From Candidatus Hermodarchaeota archaeon (lineage in GTDB: Archaea > Asgardarchaeota > Hermodarchaeia > Hermodarchaeales > Hermodarchaeaceae), in the NCBI GenBank assembly GCA_016839995.1, contig JAEOTD010000111.1, positions 1 through 22,097 on the forward strand: a DNA stretch of 22,097 nt. Direction: 5' to 3'. The notes beneath the pieces are model-generated. The model saw nothing but the letters and a program-made list of their open reading frames with translations. It had not been told where the DNA came from and did no database searches. Within the stretch, counting starts at the first letter, position 1. Each line of letters begins with the position of its first letter. The translations under genes and the position numbers were made by a program. Shown in pieces: positions 13,084 through 19,926 of this stretch.

Positions 13084-14274
13084 CTATTCCGGTTTTCTCA
13101 GTTTGGCAATAAAATAGCCGGGTAGATCATGGATATCGGGGAATAGCCGTTGGACGTGTGCTTTAACCTGAGAGTCTCCAGCAATTCCTCTTGAGCCAAT
13201 ATATGGTGTTTGAGATTCAAGGGTAAACCCGTTGTTATCGATGAGATGTTGGATATTCAATTCGTTTTCCTCAATTGTCAACGTGCATGTTGAATACACC
13301 AGGATTCCTTGAGGACGGAGCACAGATATGGCAGAGTCTAAAATCATGCGCTGATACGATGCCGTACTTTGAATGCGAGCTAGTGTGGTTTCATCAAAAA
13401 GTTTTGGTCGAACGCCTAGTGCAGTGCAAGGTGGATCGACGAGAACCCGGTCAGCTTGAATTTTTGGATGTTTCATCACGAAGTCTTTAGCCCGACCAAC
13501 AAAGGGAGTGATACAAGTAATTCCCATGCGTTCTGCTTCAGTGATTAAATGGTTTAATCGTCGTTCAGAACGATCGACAGCTATTAGCTGGCATTGGTTT
13601 TCTACTAATTGGGCGATGTGGGTGCTCTTTCCACCTGGTGCGGCACATAAGTCGATTATTATCTCCCCTTTTTGAGGAGCAAGAATTGGGGCAACAAGCA
13701 TAGCAGAAAGTGATTGCGAGTAGAACAAGCCCTCTTGGAACGCAGAGAGATCTGCGATACTTGGTAAATCGTAGTAGGAATTTGTGATTTCCACGACTAA
13801 CCCTTGTTTGAGGCCAGGCAATTTTTTGCTATCAACGGCAGCAATGCCACTACCAACCATATGGCCTCTGGGATTGACAACCGTTACAGCATCACCTTGA
13901 GAGAAGCGATCAAAGCGTTTGACACCTGGTCGATACAGATGGCTTCCGAGGAGCACGTTTTCTGAACTCGCCTTATCCGCGAGAATCACCTGATCATGTA
14001 GAGGGACAGAGCCCATTTTGTGAATGGGTAGAGCAACAGCATTCAGATTTGGTTCAATAATTTCAGCACTGATGTTTTCTTTGTTGAGTTGAGCTACGAG
14101 TTTGTCGTTAGTCGTACGGAGGGTATTGGTGCGAAGATGGAAGAAGGCTCCTGGTTTACATAACGCGGATGCAAGAGCTTGTGTGCGGGTTTCACCAAAT
14201 AGATCAACTAAATATTGGTTGAGTTCGCTACCAAGGATGGCTGTTTCTGGAGGCGGGTTTATTGAATCCAACAC
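13084..14274 (-). CDS. RNA (cytosine-5)-methyltransferase with internal PUA domain (NSUN6-like)
   Basis: Member of the NOL1/NOP2/Sun family. The 396 residues have an N-terminal part, an internal PUA domain (about 95-165, with GDAVTVVNPRGHMVGSGIA), then the methyltransferase: motif I DLCAAPGGK (208-216), motif IV DPPCTALGVRP (280-290) with Cys283, and motif VI STCT with Cys330. Both catalytic cysteines are present. The inserted PUA and the C-T-x-L-G-x-RP sequence point to the NSUN6 branch, known to make m5C72 in the acceptor end of certain tRNAs; the target here is inferred. The start is GTG 14274. It follows PhzF by 24 bases. Confidence 0.88.
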   Translation of the reverse strand: MLDSINPPPETAILGSELNQYLVDLFGETRTQALASALCKPGAFFHLRTNTLRTTNDKLVAQLNKENISAEIIEPNLNAVALPIHKMGSVPLHDQVILADKASSENVLLGSHLYRPGVKRFDRFSQGDAVTVVNPRGHMVGSGIAAVDSKKLPGLKQGLVVEITNSYYDLPSIADLSAFQEGLFYSQSLSAMLVAPILAPQKGEIIIDLCAAPGGKSTHIAQLVENQCQLIAVDRSERRLNHLITEAERMGITCITPFVGRAKDFVMKHPKIQADRVLVDPPCTALGVRPKLFDETTLARIQSTASYQRMILDSAISVLRPQGILVYSTCTLTIEENELNIQHLIDNNGFTLESQTPYIGSRGIAGDSQVKAHVQRLFPDIHDLPGYFIAKLRKPE

Positions 14275-14298
14275 CGTTTTCAGCTCTAGCCAAAGAGA

Positions 14299-15210
14299 TT
14301 AGTCGTCTGCATAGAATGTTCCTTCTGCAGTAAGTTTGACTTTTCCTGACACTAACACATTTTCAGGGTTCTTTGTTCCAGTCACCTCTGCCACTAGCTG
14401 GCTGGGGCGATTAATTTCGTAACCCTGCTCGATAACGATTGGTGAATTTCGTGTTATCCGTTTCAGTAGCCCATAATGATCAACATAGGCTCCAATGGGT
14501 CCTGCTGCGCTCCCCGTTGCAGGGTCTTCTAAGACACCAACATCAGGAGCAAACATTCGGACATGCACATCAGAATCTGAATTTACTGTTTCCGTGCTTA
14601 GAAGGACAATTTTCGCGGTGGAATGATCTCCAAGTGTTTGTAAAATGGCTTGGCCGTCGGGCTGAGCTTGTTGAACGGCTTTGAGTGAAATTAGTGGAAC
14701 AACAAGAAATGGCGTTCCGGTGGCAACATATTGCATCGGAAATTGTTTTGAGACTGCAGATTCAGTAAGCCCCACGGTCGCCGCAATTACTTTTTGATTT
14801 TCCAGTTTAGAGAGAAATTTCGGAGTCGGTTGAATCATACGGACTACATCTGCTGAAATATATTCTACAGGGATTTTTCCGATTCCAAGTTCCAAGTTGG
14901 TTTCAGAAACTGAGGTGTCGATGAGGTGTGTGTGTTTCAAGACAAAGGCACTACCAAGGGTGGGATGTCCGGCAAAGGGGATTTCCCGGGCAGGTGTGAA
15001 GATTCGCACTTTGAATGAACAGTCTTTCAGTTTAGAGGATTCGAAGAAGGTTGTTTCAGAGAAATTCATCTCTAAGGCAATTCCTTGCATAACTTCGGAG
15101 GATATTGTGGAATTAGCTTTAAGGTTCCAAAAGGTGGCAAGTTGATTTCCTCCGAAAGGGTAGCGTTCATCTACAAACACGCTAGTTTGGACATAAGGAA
15201 GAGTTGTCAT
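14299..15210 (-). CDS. PhzF-family isomerase/epimerase
   Basis: A 303-residue, two-lobed protein of the PhzF/diaminopimelate-epimerase fold. Markers are the N-terminal TSVFVDERYPFGGNQLA, the catalytic glutamate in NFSETTF, EIPFAGHPTLGSAFVL, and the second-lobe DVGVLEDPATGSAAGPIGAY with the conserved Asp-Pro-Ala-Thr-Gly-Ser. In phenazine producers PhzF isomerises dihydrohydroxyanthranilate. Most homologues, including this isolated one, have unknown substrates, and no other phenazine genes are present. The ATG at 15210 has weak GGTAAT upstream. It is probably co-transcribed with the NSUN6-like gene downstream. Confidence 0.9.
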   Translation of the reverse strand: MTTLPYVQTSVFVDERYPFGGNQLATFWNLKANSTISSEVMQGIALEMNFSETTFFESSKLKDCSFKVRIFTPAREIPFAGHPTLGSAFVLKHTHLIDTSVSETNLELGIGKIPVEYISADVVRMIQPTPKFLSKLENQKVIAATVGLTESAVSKQFPMQYVATGTPFLVVPLISLKAVQQAQPDGQAILQTLGDHSTAKIVLLSTETVNSDSDVHVRMFAPDVGVLEDPATGSAAGPIGAYVDHYGLLKRITRNSPIVIEQGYEINRPSQLVAEVTGTKNPENVLVSGKVKLTAEGTFYADD

Positions 15211-15315
15211 TGGGATTACCGTGACATCGTTTGATACTTCCTCATCAAAAAGAGCTTTCCTTTGGGGATTTCGAACTTTGCAGAGAATCCAAGGTCACCG
15301 AATTCGCCAAGAGTG

Positions 15316-15324
15316 TTTTAAATA
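15316..15324 (+). promoter_or_regulatory. TATA box for the AbrB-like gene
   Basis: TTTTAAATA lies 49-57 bases upstream of the ATG at 15373. Predicted initiation is near 15347, and GGTGAT six bases before the ATG supplies the ribosome site. Confidence 0.5.
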
Positions 15325-15372
15325 GTGATAATCTAAGGTGTTAAGCAACGTCTCGACTCTGGTGATTGGGGT

Positions 15373-15573
15373 ATGATTGAATTTAACGCCCACGTTTTAG
15401 AAGATAATACGATTCAGCTTCCCGATTGGCTCATTGAAAGTGCTGGCCTAAAAAAGGGCGATGTATTACGGCTTGCGGTGCTTCATAAGGTCATTGTCCA
15501 AATGGCAGAACAACCAGCAAAGAAGCCTAAGAAGGCAAAACCAAAACCCGCATCCGAACCAAAGAGCGCCTAA
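15373..15573 (+). CDS. Small AbrB/SpoVT-like protein with Lys-rich tail
   Basis: A 66-residue protein. The first 42 residues resemble one swapped-hairpin AbrB half: FNAHVLEDNTIQLPDWLIESAGLKKGDVLRLAVLHKVIVQM, with the strand - Pro - helix - LKKGD - strand pattern of that DNA-binding fold. The rest is a Lys/Pro/Ala tail (KKPKKAKPKPASEPK) that would bind nucleic acid non-specifically. It lacks the RxT start of many AbrB proteins, so the assignment is structural, not strong. GGTGAT sits six bases before the ATG. It is a single gene between divergent PhzF and a convergent dehydrogenase. A histone-like or transcription-regulator role is possible. Confidence 0.75.
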   Translation: MIEFNAHVLEDNTIQLPDWLIESAGLKKGDVLRLAVLHKVIVQMAEQPAKKPKKAKPKPASEPKSA

Positions 15574-15623
15574 TTTCCTGGTTTGTTTAAAATATCTTGT
15601 TTCACCTAACTAAGAGATTAGGG

Positions 15624-16643
15624 CTAGTATCCGCGTTTAGTGTCAACGATATTGATGAAGTCCTTTCGCCCTTGTGCAAAGCGAGTGATATTGTCGATGA
15701 CTTCATCCCACCGATCCAAATCATCGAAGGGTGAAGCGGCATGGTGGGGAGAAAGTAGGATATTGTCAAGTGTATGGAATGGTTTTTCGTAAGGATATTT
15801 GCGTCCCTGTTTGTCGGGTTCAGGTTGATAGGTGTACCAAACGTCAATAGCGGCTCCGGCTATTTTTTTCTCTTTGAGAACCTGATAGAGTGCTGTTTGA
15901 TCAACGATAGATCCGCGAGCAACGTTAACAACCACGCCGTTTTCCCCTAACCGAATGAGTTCGTTGTAGCTGAGGAGACCCTCGGTTTCAGGGGTTAATG
16001 GAAGTGCTACAATCAAAGTATCTACTTCATCTAGGAACTTTTCTAACTGTGAAGGAAGATACTTCTTCACGGAAGTTGGGAGAGTAATGTCTTTCTCCAC
16101 CCAGCTTCGACGGAGAATAGCAATGGCCACATCAAAACCTGATAGAAGTTTGTGTACTTGCTGATTGATTGCGCCATACCCTAGTAGTCCCACCGTTCGT
16201 CCTTTCATAGGAATGTTCTTAGCCTCTGTGTCACCTTTTCGCCATTCTCCAGTGGCCATCCAGTTATGATGTGGGACGATATTGTTGAGGAGAGAGAGAA
16301 GCATCGCGACAACATGTTGAGCTACGAAGATAGAATTTGAGTGTCCATTTACGAATGTTATCCCGCGAGAACGCCCTTGCCCGTTGAACCACTTCACAAG
16401 ATGTTGAACTCCAGCACCCGGAAAAATGAACAGTTTCAGATTCTTTGCACATTCAAGAAGTTCAGTTGACGGACGCCAACCAACGATGATATGCGCAGAA
16501 GGTGCGTACTTCATGAATTCGTCATCGTCAGCTTTCTCTGGGAATATGAGTTTGAGACTCGAAAAGTTACCTAACCGTTCCTGCAGACGGGTTCGAAGAG
16601 GAGTAGGGACGTCCCAGAGAAAGAGCACATTAATGGAGGTCAT
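15624..16643 (-). CDS. D-isomer-specific 2-hydroxyacid dehydrogenase
   Basis: NAD(P)-dependent enzyme of the formate/glycerate/lactate dehydrogenase superfamily. From the ATG at 16643 it is 339 residues. The nucleotide-binding loop is GLLGYGAINQQVHKLL (153-168), the catalytic Arg243 is in NVARGS, Glu275 in YQPEP and His300 in LSPHHAAS. The loop has Asn where many members have a third glycine. The insert DKQGRKYPYEKPFH before the C-terminal strand is unusual. The substrate cannot be told. A GTG two codons upstream is an alternative start. A folded RNA-like segment ending in a T tract lies about 80 bases upstream on the same strand. Confidence 0.9.
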   Translation of the reverse strand: MTSINVLFLWDVPTPLRTRLQERLGNFSSLKLIFPEKADDDEFMKYAPSAHIIVGWRPSTELLECAKNLKLFIFPGAGVQHLVKWFNGQGRSRGITFVNGHSNSIFVAQHVVAMLLSLLNNIVPHHNWMATGEWRKGDTEAKNIPMKGRTVGLLGYGAINQQVHKLLSGFDVAIAILRRSWVEKDITLPTSVKKYLPSQLEKFLDEVDTLIVALPLTPETEGLLSYNELIRLGENGVVVNVARGSIVDQTALYQVLKEKKIAGAAIDVWYTYQPEPDKQGRKYPYEKPFHTLDNILLSPHHAASPFDDLDRWDEVIDNITRFAQGRKDFINIVDTKRGY

Positions 16644-16721
16644 ATACACTCACAAGTTCACATCTTCGTTTCAACATAAAACTGCATAGTGTGACGGATG
16701 CTTTTCATTAGAAACGAATTT

Positions 16722-16855
16722 GAAAAACAAAAAGATACCATTCACCCATTGTGCGTCCACAATGAGCGAATGATACCGGGGACTCACCCAGCCCCACAGT
16801 AATCATTGTTTTACGTCAGCCTTACCGGCGATCCTACCACTTGGATCCACGCCGG
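16722..16855 (-). ncRNA. Candidate small structured RNA or leader, with terminal hairpin and T tract
   Basis: Read on the minus strand: stem CCGGC/GCCGG (16851-16855 with 16825-16829) with a GTG bulge and inner GATCC/GGATC. Next comes AATGAT/ATCATT (16802-16807 with 16769-16774) enclosing GGGG/CCCC. A 15-pair hairpin (16758-16772 with 16739-16753, loop GACG) follows, then ATCTTTTTGTTTTTC. The last hairpin is fully paired only on the minus strand, where two positions are G-U; on the plus strand they become A-C mismatches. Hairpins two and three share four bases and exclude one another. The next minus-strand gene is the dehydrogenase about 80 bases on, so this may be its leader. A TATA-like CATATAAGG at 16866-16874 seems too close for the first stem. 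Confidence 0.45.
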
Positions 16856-16908
16856 GAAGTCATGACCTTATATGCTCGGCGAAACCCTGATGTGGGATGG
16901 GGGTTACG

Positions 16909-16974
16909 GCAGCCAAGGGCTGCACGTTCACCGACAGAGATTCTGTCGAAGTGAACTTTCTTTCCTTTTTTCTT
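16909..16974 (+). terminator. Two strong hairpins followed by T-rich tract, plus strand
   Basis: GCAGCC/GGCTGC (16909-16914 with 16918-16923) is followed two bases later by a 13-pair hairpin. In it GTTCAC pairs with GTGAAC, and CGACAGA with TCTGTCG, loop GAT, one AA bulge, 16926-16956. Then comes TTTCTTTCCTTTTTTCTT. The pyrimidine tract is on the plus-strand 3' side only, so this looks like the end of a plus-strand transcript, but no plus-strand protein gene lies upstream. It may end an unrecognised RNA that begins after about 16690. Confidence 0.45.
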
Positions 16975-16978
16975 AAAG

Positions 16979-17125
16979 AGTGCCACTTTATTTCACCAGT
17001 TTGTGGTTGCTCTGAAAGAGGGGTAGTAAGTCTCGCACATATATTCATGGGACACGGACAGTTACTAAAAACGCCCTTGAATACCGAAAATGGCACTAAA
17101 CATGAACCTGCAAGTTCAGTTTTTT
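16979..17125 (+). ncRNA. Candidate small RNA closed by a long-range stem and ended by hairpin plus T6
   Basis: AGTGCCA (16979-16985) pairs perfectly with TGGCACT (17091-17097) across about 105 bases, with three more T-A pairs after one mismatch. Inside are ACCA/TGGT and CTCT/AGAG hairpins. Just after the closing stem, TGAAC/GTTCA (17103-17107 with 17114-17118) is followed by six T residues (17120-17125), a terminator-like end on the plus strand. Frames here read as poor protein. It is a candidate only; no family is recognised. Confidence 0.3.
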
Positions 17126-17176
17126 CTAGTCACGTGTTGTGACCTCTGAAAGTGAGCCCAAAAGGTGAGTCCGCCT

Positions 17177-17395
17177 TATATAACGCGGAGCCCTATGCTT
17201 TCTTCGGTGCTCAAAAATGTACAAATACAATTATCCTCAGGGTGCGGAAATGGCTCAAAAACAGGCTAATCGCGTCAGGTACCTTTATTGGTTTGCTTGT
17301 CGCAATTAGGATTCGGCTTCGAGTCGTGAACGTGCCCACACCGTTGTGGGACTCGGGCAACGGGGCACGGGTCCCTTCTTCTCTCTTTTCTCTCA
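17177..17395 (+). ncRNA. Candidate plus-strand transcript with TATA box, tiny ORF, stems and pyrimidine tract
   Basis: TATATAA (17177-17183) would start a transcript near 17206. A 19-codon frame, ATG 17250 to TAG 17309 (MAQKQANRVRYLYWFACRN), has GGGTG five bases upstream. It is followed at once by hairpin GATTCG/CGAGTC (17310-17325, with a G-U pair that exists only on the plus strand). A 12-pair hairpin follows: CGTGCC with GGCACG and CCGTTG with CAACGG (17331-17369, with a CACA bulge). A pyrimidine tract at 17372-17395 comes last. The order of promoter, tiny ORF, stems and tract suggests either a small RNA or a leader-peptide attenuator. Confidence 0.4.
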
Positions 17396-17425
17396 GATTT
17401 TTGCTGGATAAATTCCACTTTTGTT

Positions 17426-17647
17426 CTATTTGGTTTTCTTCTGTTGTTTGGTGGGTTTCAAAAAAACTCCTGGACTAAAGGCACTCGGAGTACCAGCAAA
17501 CCCTTGTGAGCTATGGTCATGGGGAATAAAATTCGAATCGGGTGGTGTCTCATCTTGAATAGAAAGTGCTTCTTTACGTTCAATAAGCCATTCTGCCCAA
17601 GTCAGCTTTGAATTGGCTTCGACTTTTTTCAGCTTTCTTTTTCCCAC
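17426..17647 (-). CDS. Small basic protein, unrecognised
   Basis: A 73-residue frame starting at GTG 17647 with AGGGTG five bases upstream, a good archaeal ribosome site. The N terminus is basic (MGKRKLKKVEANSK), the middle has a plausible amphipathic helix (WAEWLIERKEALSI), and the rest is Pro/Ser-rich and ends in KPTKQQKKTK. It has no membrane segment and no family I know. It diverges from the zinc-GNAT gene (87 bases apart). The start signal and ordinary composition favour a real gene, but its shortness keeps confidence moderate. Confidence 0.5.
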   Translation of the reverse strand: MGKRKLKKVEANSKLTWAEWLIERKEALSIQDETPPDSNFIPHDHSSQGFAGTPSAFSPGVFLKPTKQQKKTK

Positions 17648-17733
17648 AAAGACACCCTATGGAATAAGTGAGAACCGAGGAAGATAAACTCTCTTATGGA
17701 TTCTTGATAATAGAAGAAGCGATGTGAAAGCAG

Positions 17734-18357
17734 ATGCCAATCGAATATGAGCAGTGTTCCCTGTGTGAGAATCAAGCTGAGTATTCCTGTTCCGATTGTG
17801 GTAAACTTGTTTGTGCAAATGATGCTAGGATTCGCCTCAAGTGTGCCAAATGTTCTTCTCCCCGTCACTGTGAGTATGAGATTCGCCAAGCGCTCTGTGA
17901 GGATGTTGAATCTCTCTCTGCTTTAGTGACTTCGTTTTGGGGGGACCTCGTCCAATTGATGTTTGATCATCAATTCACAGTCACCGAACATCCAGCATTC
18001 ATTGCTGAAAGTGATAACAAAATCGTGGGGTTTGTCTTTTACACGGCTTTCCAAGATAATGCGGTTCTCATCGTGGCCCTAGGAGTTCTCCCACAATATC
18101 ACGGCTGTGGGATTGGTCATGCCCTCATTGCACAAGTTGAACAGTTTGCAAAAGAGCAAAGACGAAATCGACTGCAGGTAGTGACCACGAATGATAACCT
18201 TCTAGCCCTTGGCTTCTACCAGCGTGCTGGGTTTCAATTGTTTGAGGTGATTCCCAACATAATTGCTGAAAAATTAAGAGGGGTACAGCTGGGCGTAGCA
18301 CAGATTCCTATTCGCGATGAACTGAGATTACGAAAATTCCTTACTCTTACCTCCTAG
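17734..18357 (+). CDS. Zinc-finger/GNAT N-acetyltransferase fusion
   Basis: A 207-residue protein in two parts. Residues 8-46 hold a cysteine-rich module: Cys8/Cys11, Cys19/Cys22, Cys27, Asp30, Cys37/Cys40 and Cys46. This is spaced like a B-box-type cross-brace that could bind two zinc ions. Residues about 50-190 are a GNAT acetyltransferase: the acetyl-CoA loop is in LGVLPQYHGCGIGHALI (Q-x-x-G-x-G), followed by LQVVTTNDNLLALGFYQRAGFQLFEV, the usual C-terminal motif. The substrate is unknown; a protein amino group is possible given the zinc module. ATG 17734 is preceded by TGTGA. Confidence 0.87.
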   Translation: MPIEYEQCSLCENQAEYSCSDCGKLVCANDARIRLKCAKCSSPRHCEYEIRQALCEDVESLSALVTSFWGDLVQLMFDHQFTVTEHPAFIAESDNKIVGFVFYTAFQDNAVLIVALGVLPQYHGCGIGHALIAQVEQFAKEQRRNRLQVVTTNDNLLALGFYQRAGFQLFEVIPNIIAEKLRGVQLGVAQIPIRDELRLRKFLTLTS

Positions 18358-18441
18358 TATTTCCCAGTCACATAGTGGTCTGTTGAAGATGTCGAATCGT
18401 GAGTAATGCTCGCTGAATAGAATCGTCAAAAGCTTCCTCTC

Positions 18442-18942
18442 TTAGCTAATTTGAGCTTTGTACCTTTGTGTTTCTTTGTAGAGATATTCGAATTTATCCA
18501 TATACTCGGGATTATCAAGTTCTTTGCGCAAATCGTGGATTATTGGCCCGAGTTTCTCCCACCGCTGGCTAACAAAGAAGATTTCATAGACAAGATCGAT
18601 GTCGACGAGTCTTTTCTGTAGCAGAACACCAATGGCTTCGAAAAACGCTGCAACCGAGCGAAAGGCAATGTGCATCGGATGCTCACCAGGATATGGACCA
18701 TACTTGTCTTTATACTCAACATAATTCTTGACATCGAGCGTTATGACTTTGATATCAGCTTCTTGGAATTCTTTTGACATGAACGTAGCATACAACCGCA
18801 TGATCAGGTCCGTTTTCCGCATCTGAGCTTGATTCCGGTGATCAGTTATGTAATAAATCACAGCGCCAACTAAACCTATTGAAGCAACAATCATTGACAG
18901 ATACGCTACCAGTTCAACCTGCACATCCAGCACCGCGTGCAT
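18442..18942 (-). CDS. Membrane-anchored helical protein (DUF4760-like)
   Basis: A 166-residue protein with one N-terminal membrane helix (about 9-33, VELVAYLSMIVASIGLVGAVIYYI) and a cytoplasmic, charged all-helical remainder. That part starts RNQAQMRKTDLIMRLYATFMSKEFQEAD and contains FRSVAAFFEAIGVLLQKRLVDIDLVYEIF and WEKLGPIIHDLRKEL. This arrangement recalls DUF4760 proteins of unknown function; I would call that tentative. AGGG precedes the ATG at 18942. It stands alone, convergent with the GNAT gene and downstream of the surface-protein genes on the same strand. Confidence 0.78.
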   Translation of the reverse strand: MHAVLDVQVELVAYLSMIVASIGLVGAVIYYITDHRNQAQMRKTDLIMRLYATFMSKEFQEADIKVITLDVKNYVEYKDKYGPYPGEHPMHIAFRSVAAFFEAIGVLLQKRLVDIDLVYEIFFVSQRWEKLGPIIHDLRKELDNPEYMDKFEYLYKETQRYKAQIS

Positions 18943-19016
18943 AAACTGCCCTGAAGTTCATCTTAAATGGATATGCAAACTAGCGTACAACAATTCGTTG
19001 GCTTTTGGTTTCTGTG

Positions 19017-19691
19017 TTAGCCGAGATGGTTGACAAACACTGCATTCATTGTCATGACTAAGTTATCAAGGGCAGATCCAGGCTCTAAGAGAATCCCGTT
19101 GAACCAGTTTTCATCACGGGTAATAAAGCTTGGATTGAATGGATTGACAGAGTCTGGAGTGCCCGTGTATGTACCATTCAGGAAGATAATGTGTCCTCCT
19201 GGGCTTTGTAGCGTGAAGAGTTGAACCCAGGTTCCATCAGTGTAGAGAATGTCAAGACCAAAGCCTACAGAATAGGGTAACTCGGTAATAGAGTCAAGAG
19301 AGGGTACTGTAGCGTCAAGCCCTGTGTAAATTGCGTTATTGATGTCACTTACCTCAGCAATTGTAGTAAGAAAATACTCTTCGTAGATTGTAATGTTAGA
19401 AGGTCCTTGAGAATCATCCAGGAAGGTTGCATTTACAATCCAAGCACCGGTAGAATTCGGCACAAAGAGGGCCGCCATTAATTCCGGATATACAATATCC
19501 GTGGAGTTTCCTAAGATCTGCACTGCCAAGATATCAGGGGCTTTCCCCTCCATGAAGGTTGAAAGAACCGTTCCAGAAGATCCGCCATTGCCAGAAGGAG
19601 GTGGAGCCAAGAAGGTGAAAAGAAAGGGCGCCGCAAATATAACGCCAAGTACAATGGGTATTGCTAATAATCCTAGCCATTTCCGATTCAT
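19017..19691 (-). CDS. Secreted or membrane-anchored, sequon-rich protein, unrecognised
   Basis: A 224-residue protein from ATG 19691. It has a basic N terminus, a membrane helix or signal segment (about 4-27, WLGLLAIPIVLGVIFAAPFLFTFL) and a Pro/Gly/Ser linker (PPPSGNGGSSG). The beta-rich outer domain has five N-x-S/T sequons (NST twice, NAT, NIT, NGT). There is no lipobox or C-terminal anchor, so it is probably held by its N-terminal helix facing outward. AGGTGA lies five bases upstream; an ATG at 19694 is nearly as good. No known domain is seen. An inverted repeat surrounds its likely TATA box. Confidence 0.78.
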   Translation of the reverse strand: MNRKWLGLLAIPIVLGVIFAAPFLFTFLAPPPSGNGGSSGTVLSTFMEGKAPDILAVQILGNSTDIVYPELMAALFVPNSTGAWIVNATFLDDSQGPSNITIYEEYFLTTIAEVSDINNAIYTGLDATVPSLDSITELPYSVGFGLDILYTDGTWVQLFTLQSPGGHIIFLNGTYTGTPDSVNPFNPSFITRDENWFNGILLEPGSALDNLVMTMNAVFVNHLG

Positions 19692-19710
19692 CATACTCAC
19701 CTATATTCTT

Positions 19711-19926
19711 TCAATATTTGATGTCCTGAGGATATATTATCCTATAATTTTGAACACCAGATGATGAGCGTTTCTGGGATATATTGACAACTATATCGGC
19801 AACACATATCTTTCTCAATCTCTTTGGTTGCGAACGCACGGTGTAAACAGCACACGAGAGGTTGTTCACCTTGAAAGAGTTGAAACTAGGTTTGGAACCA
19901 CGTTCAATTTCAACGGTATTTTGCAT
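19711..19926 (-). CDS. Possible 71-aa protein coupled to the upstream gene (doubtful)
   Basis: The frame starts at an ATG overlapping the previous stop as TAATG, a pattern often seen in translational coupling. The product (MQNTVEIERGSKPSFNSFKV...) has beta-like strands and ordinary composition but no family I recognise. It has no Shine-Dalgarno site of its own. It also overlaps the inverted repeat and presumed promoter of the next gene. It may be a chance frame. Confidence 0.3.
   Translation of the reverse strand: MQNTVEIERGSKPSFNSFKVNNLSCAVYTVRSQPKRLRKICVADIVVNISQKRSSSGVQNYRIIYPQDIKY
19729..19743. promoter_or_regulatory. Inverted repeat over the TATA region of the 19691 gene
   Basis: AGGATA and TATCCT form six-base arms around a TAT centre. 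On the minus strand this reads as an ATAATATATCC-like TATA region 38-52 bases before the start of the secreted-protein gene. A dimeric regulator covering the promoter would fit; the AT-rich centre also makes chance symmetry possible. Confidence 0.3.

Noticed and set aside
16860..17142. Two overlapping frames of about 80 aa on opposite strands
   Set aside because: Both have random-looking composition, no usable start signal, and cover strong inverted repeats; RNA structure explains the region better.
16722..17395. SRP RNA, RNase P RNA or 5S rRNA in the 16.7-17.4 kb island
   Set aside because: I searched both strands by eye for the conserved cores of each and found none.
17152..17478. 108-aa plus-strand frame
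   Set aside because: It begins upstream of the likely promoter TATATAA and reads through the hairpins and pyrimidine tract as a Ser/Phe/Leu-rich product with no family signs.
19755..19800. C/D-box guide RNA beginning at ATGATGA
   Set aside because: No D or D' CTGA box or second C box follows at a suitable distance.
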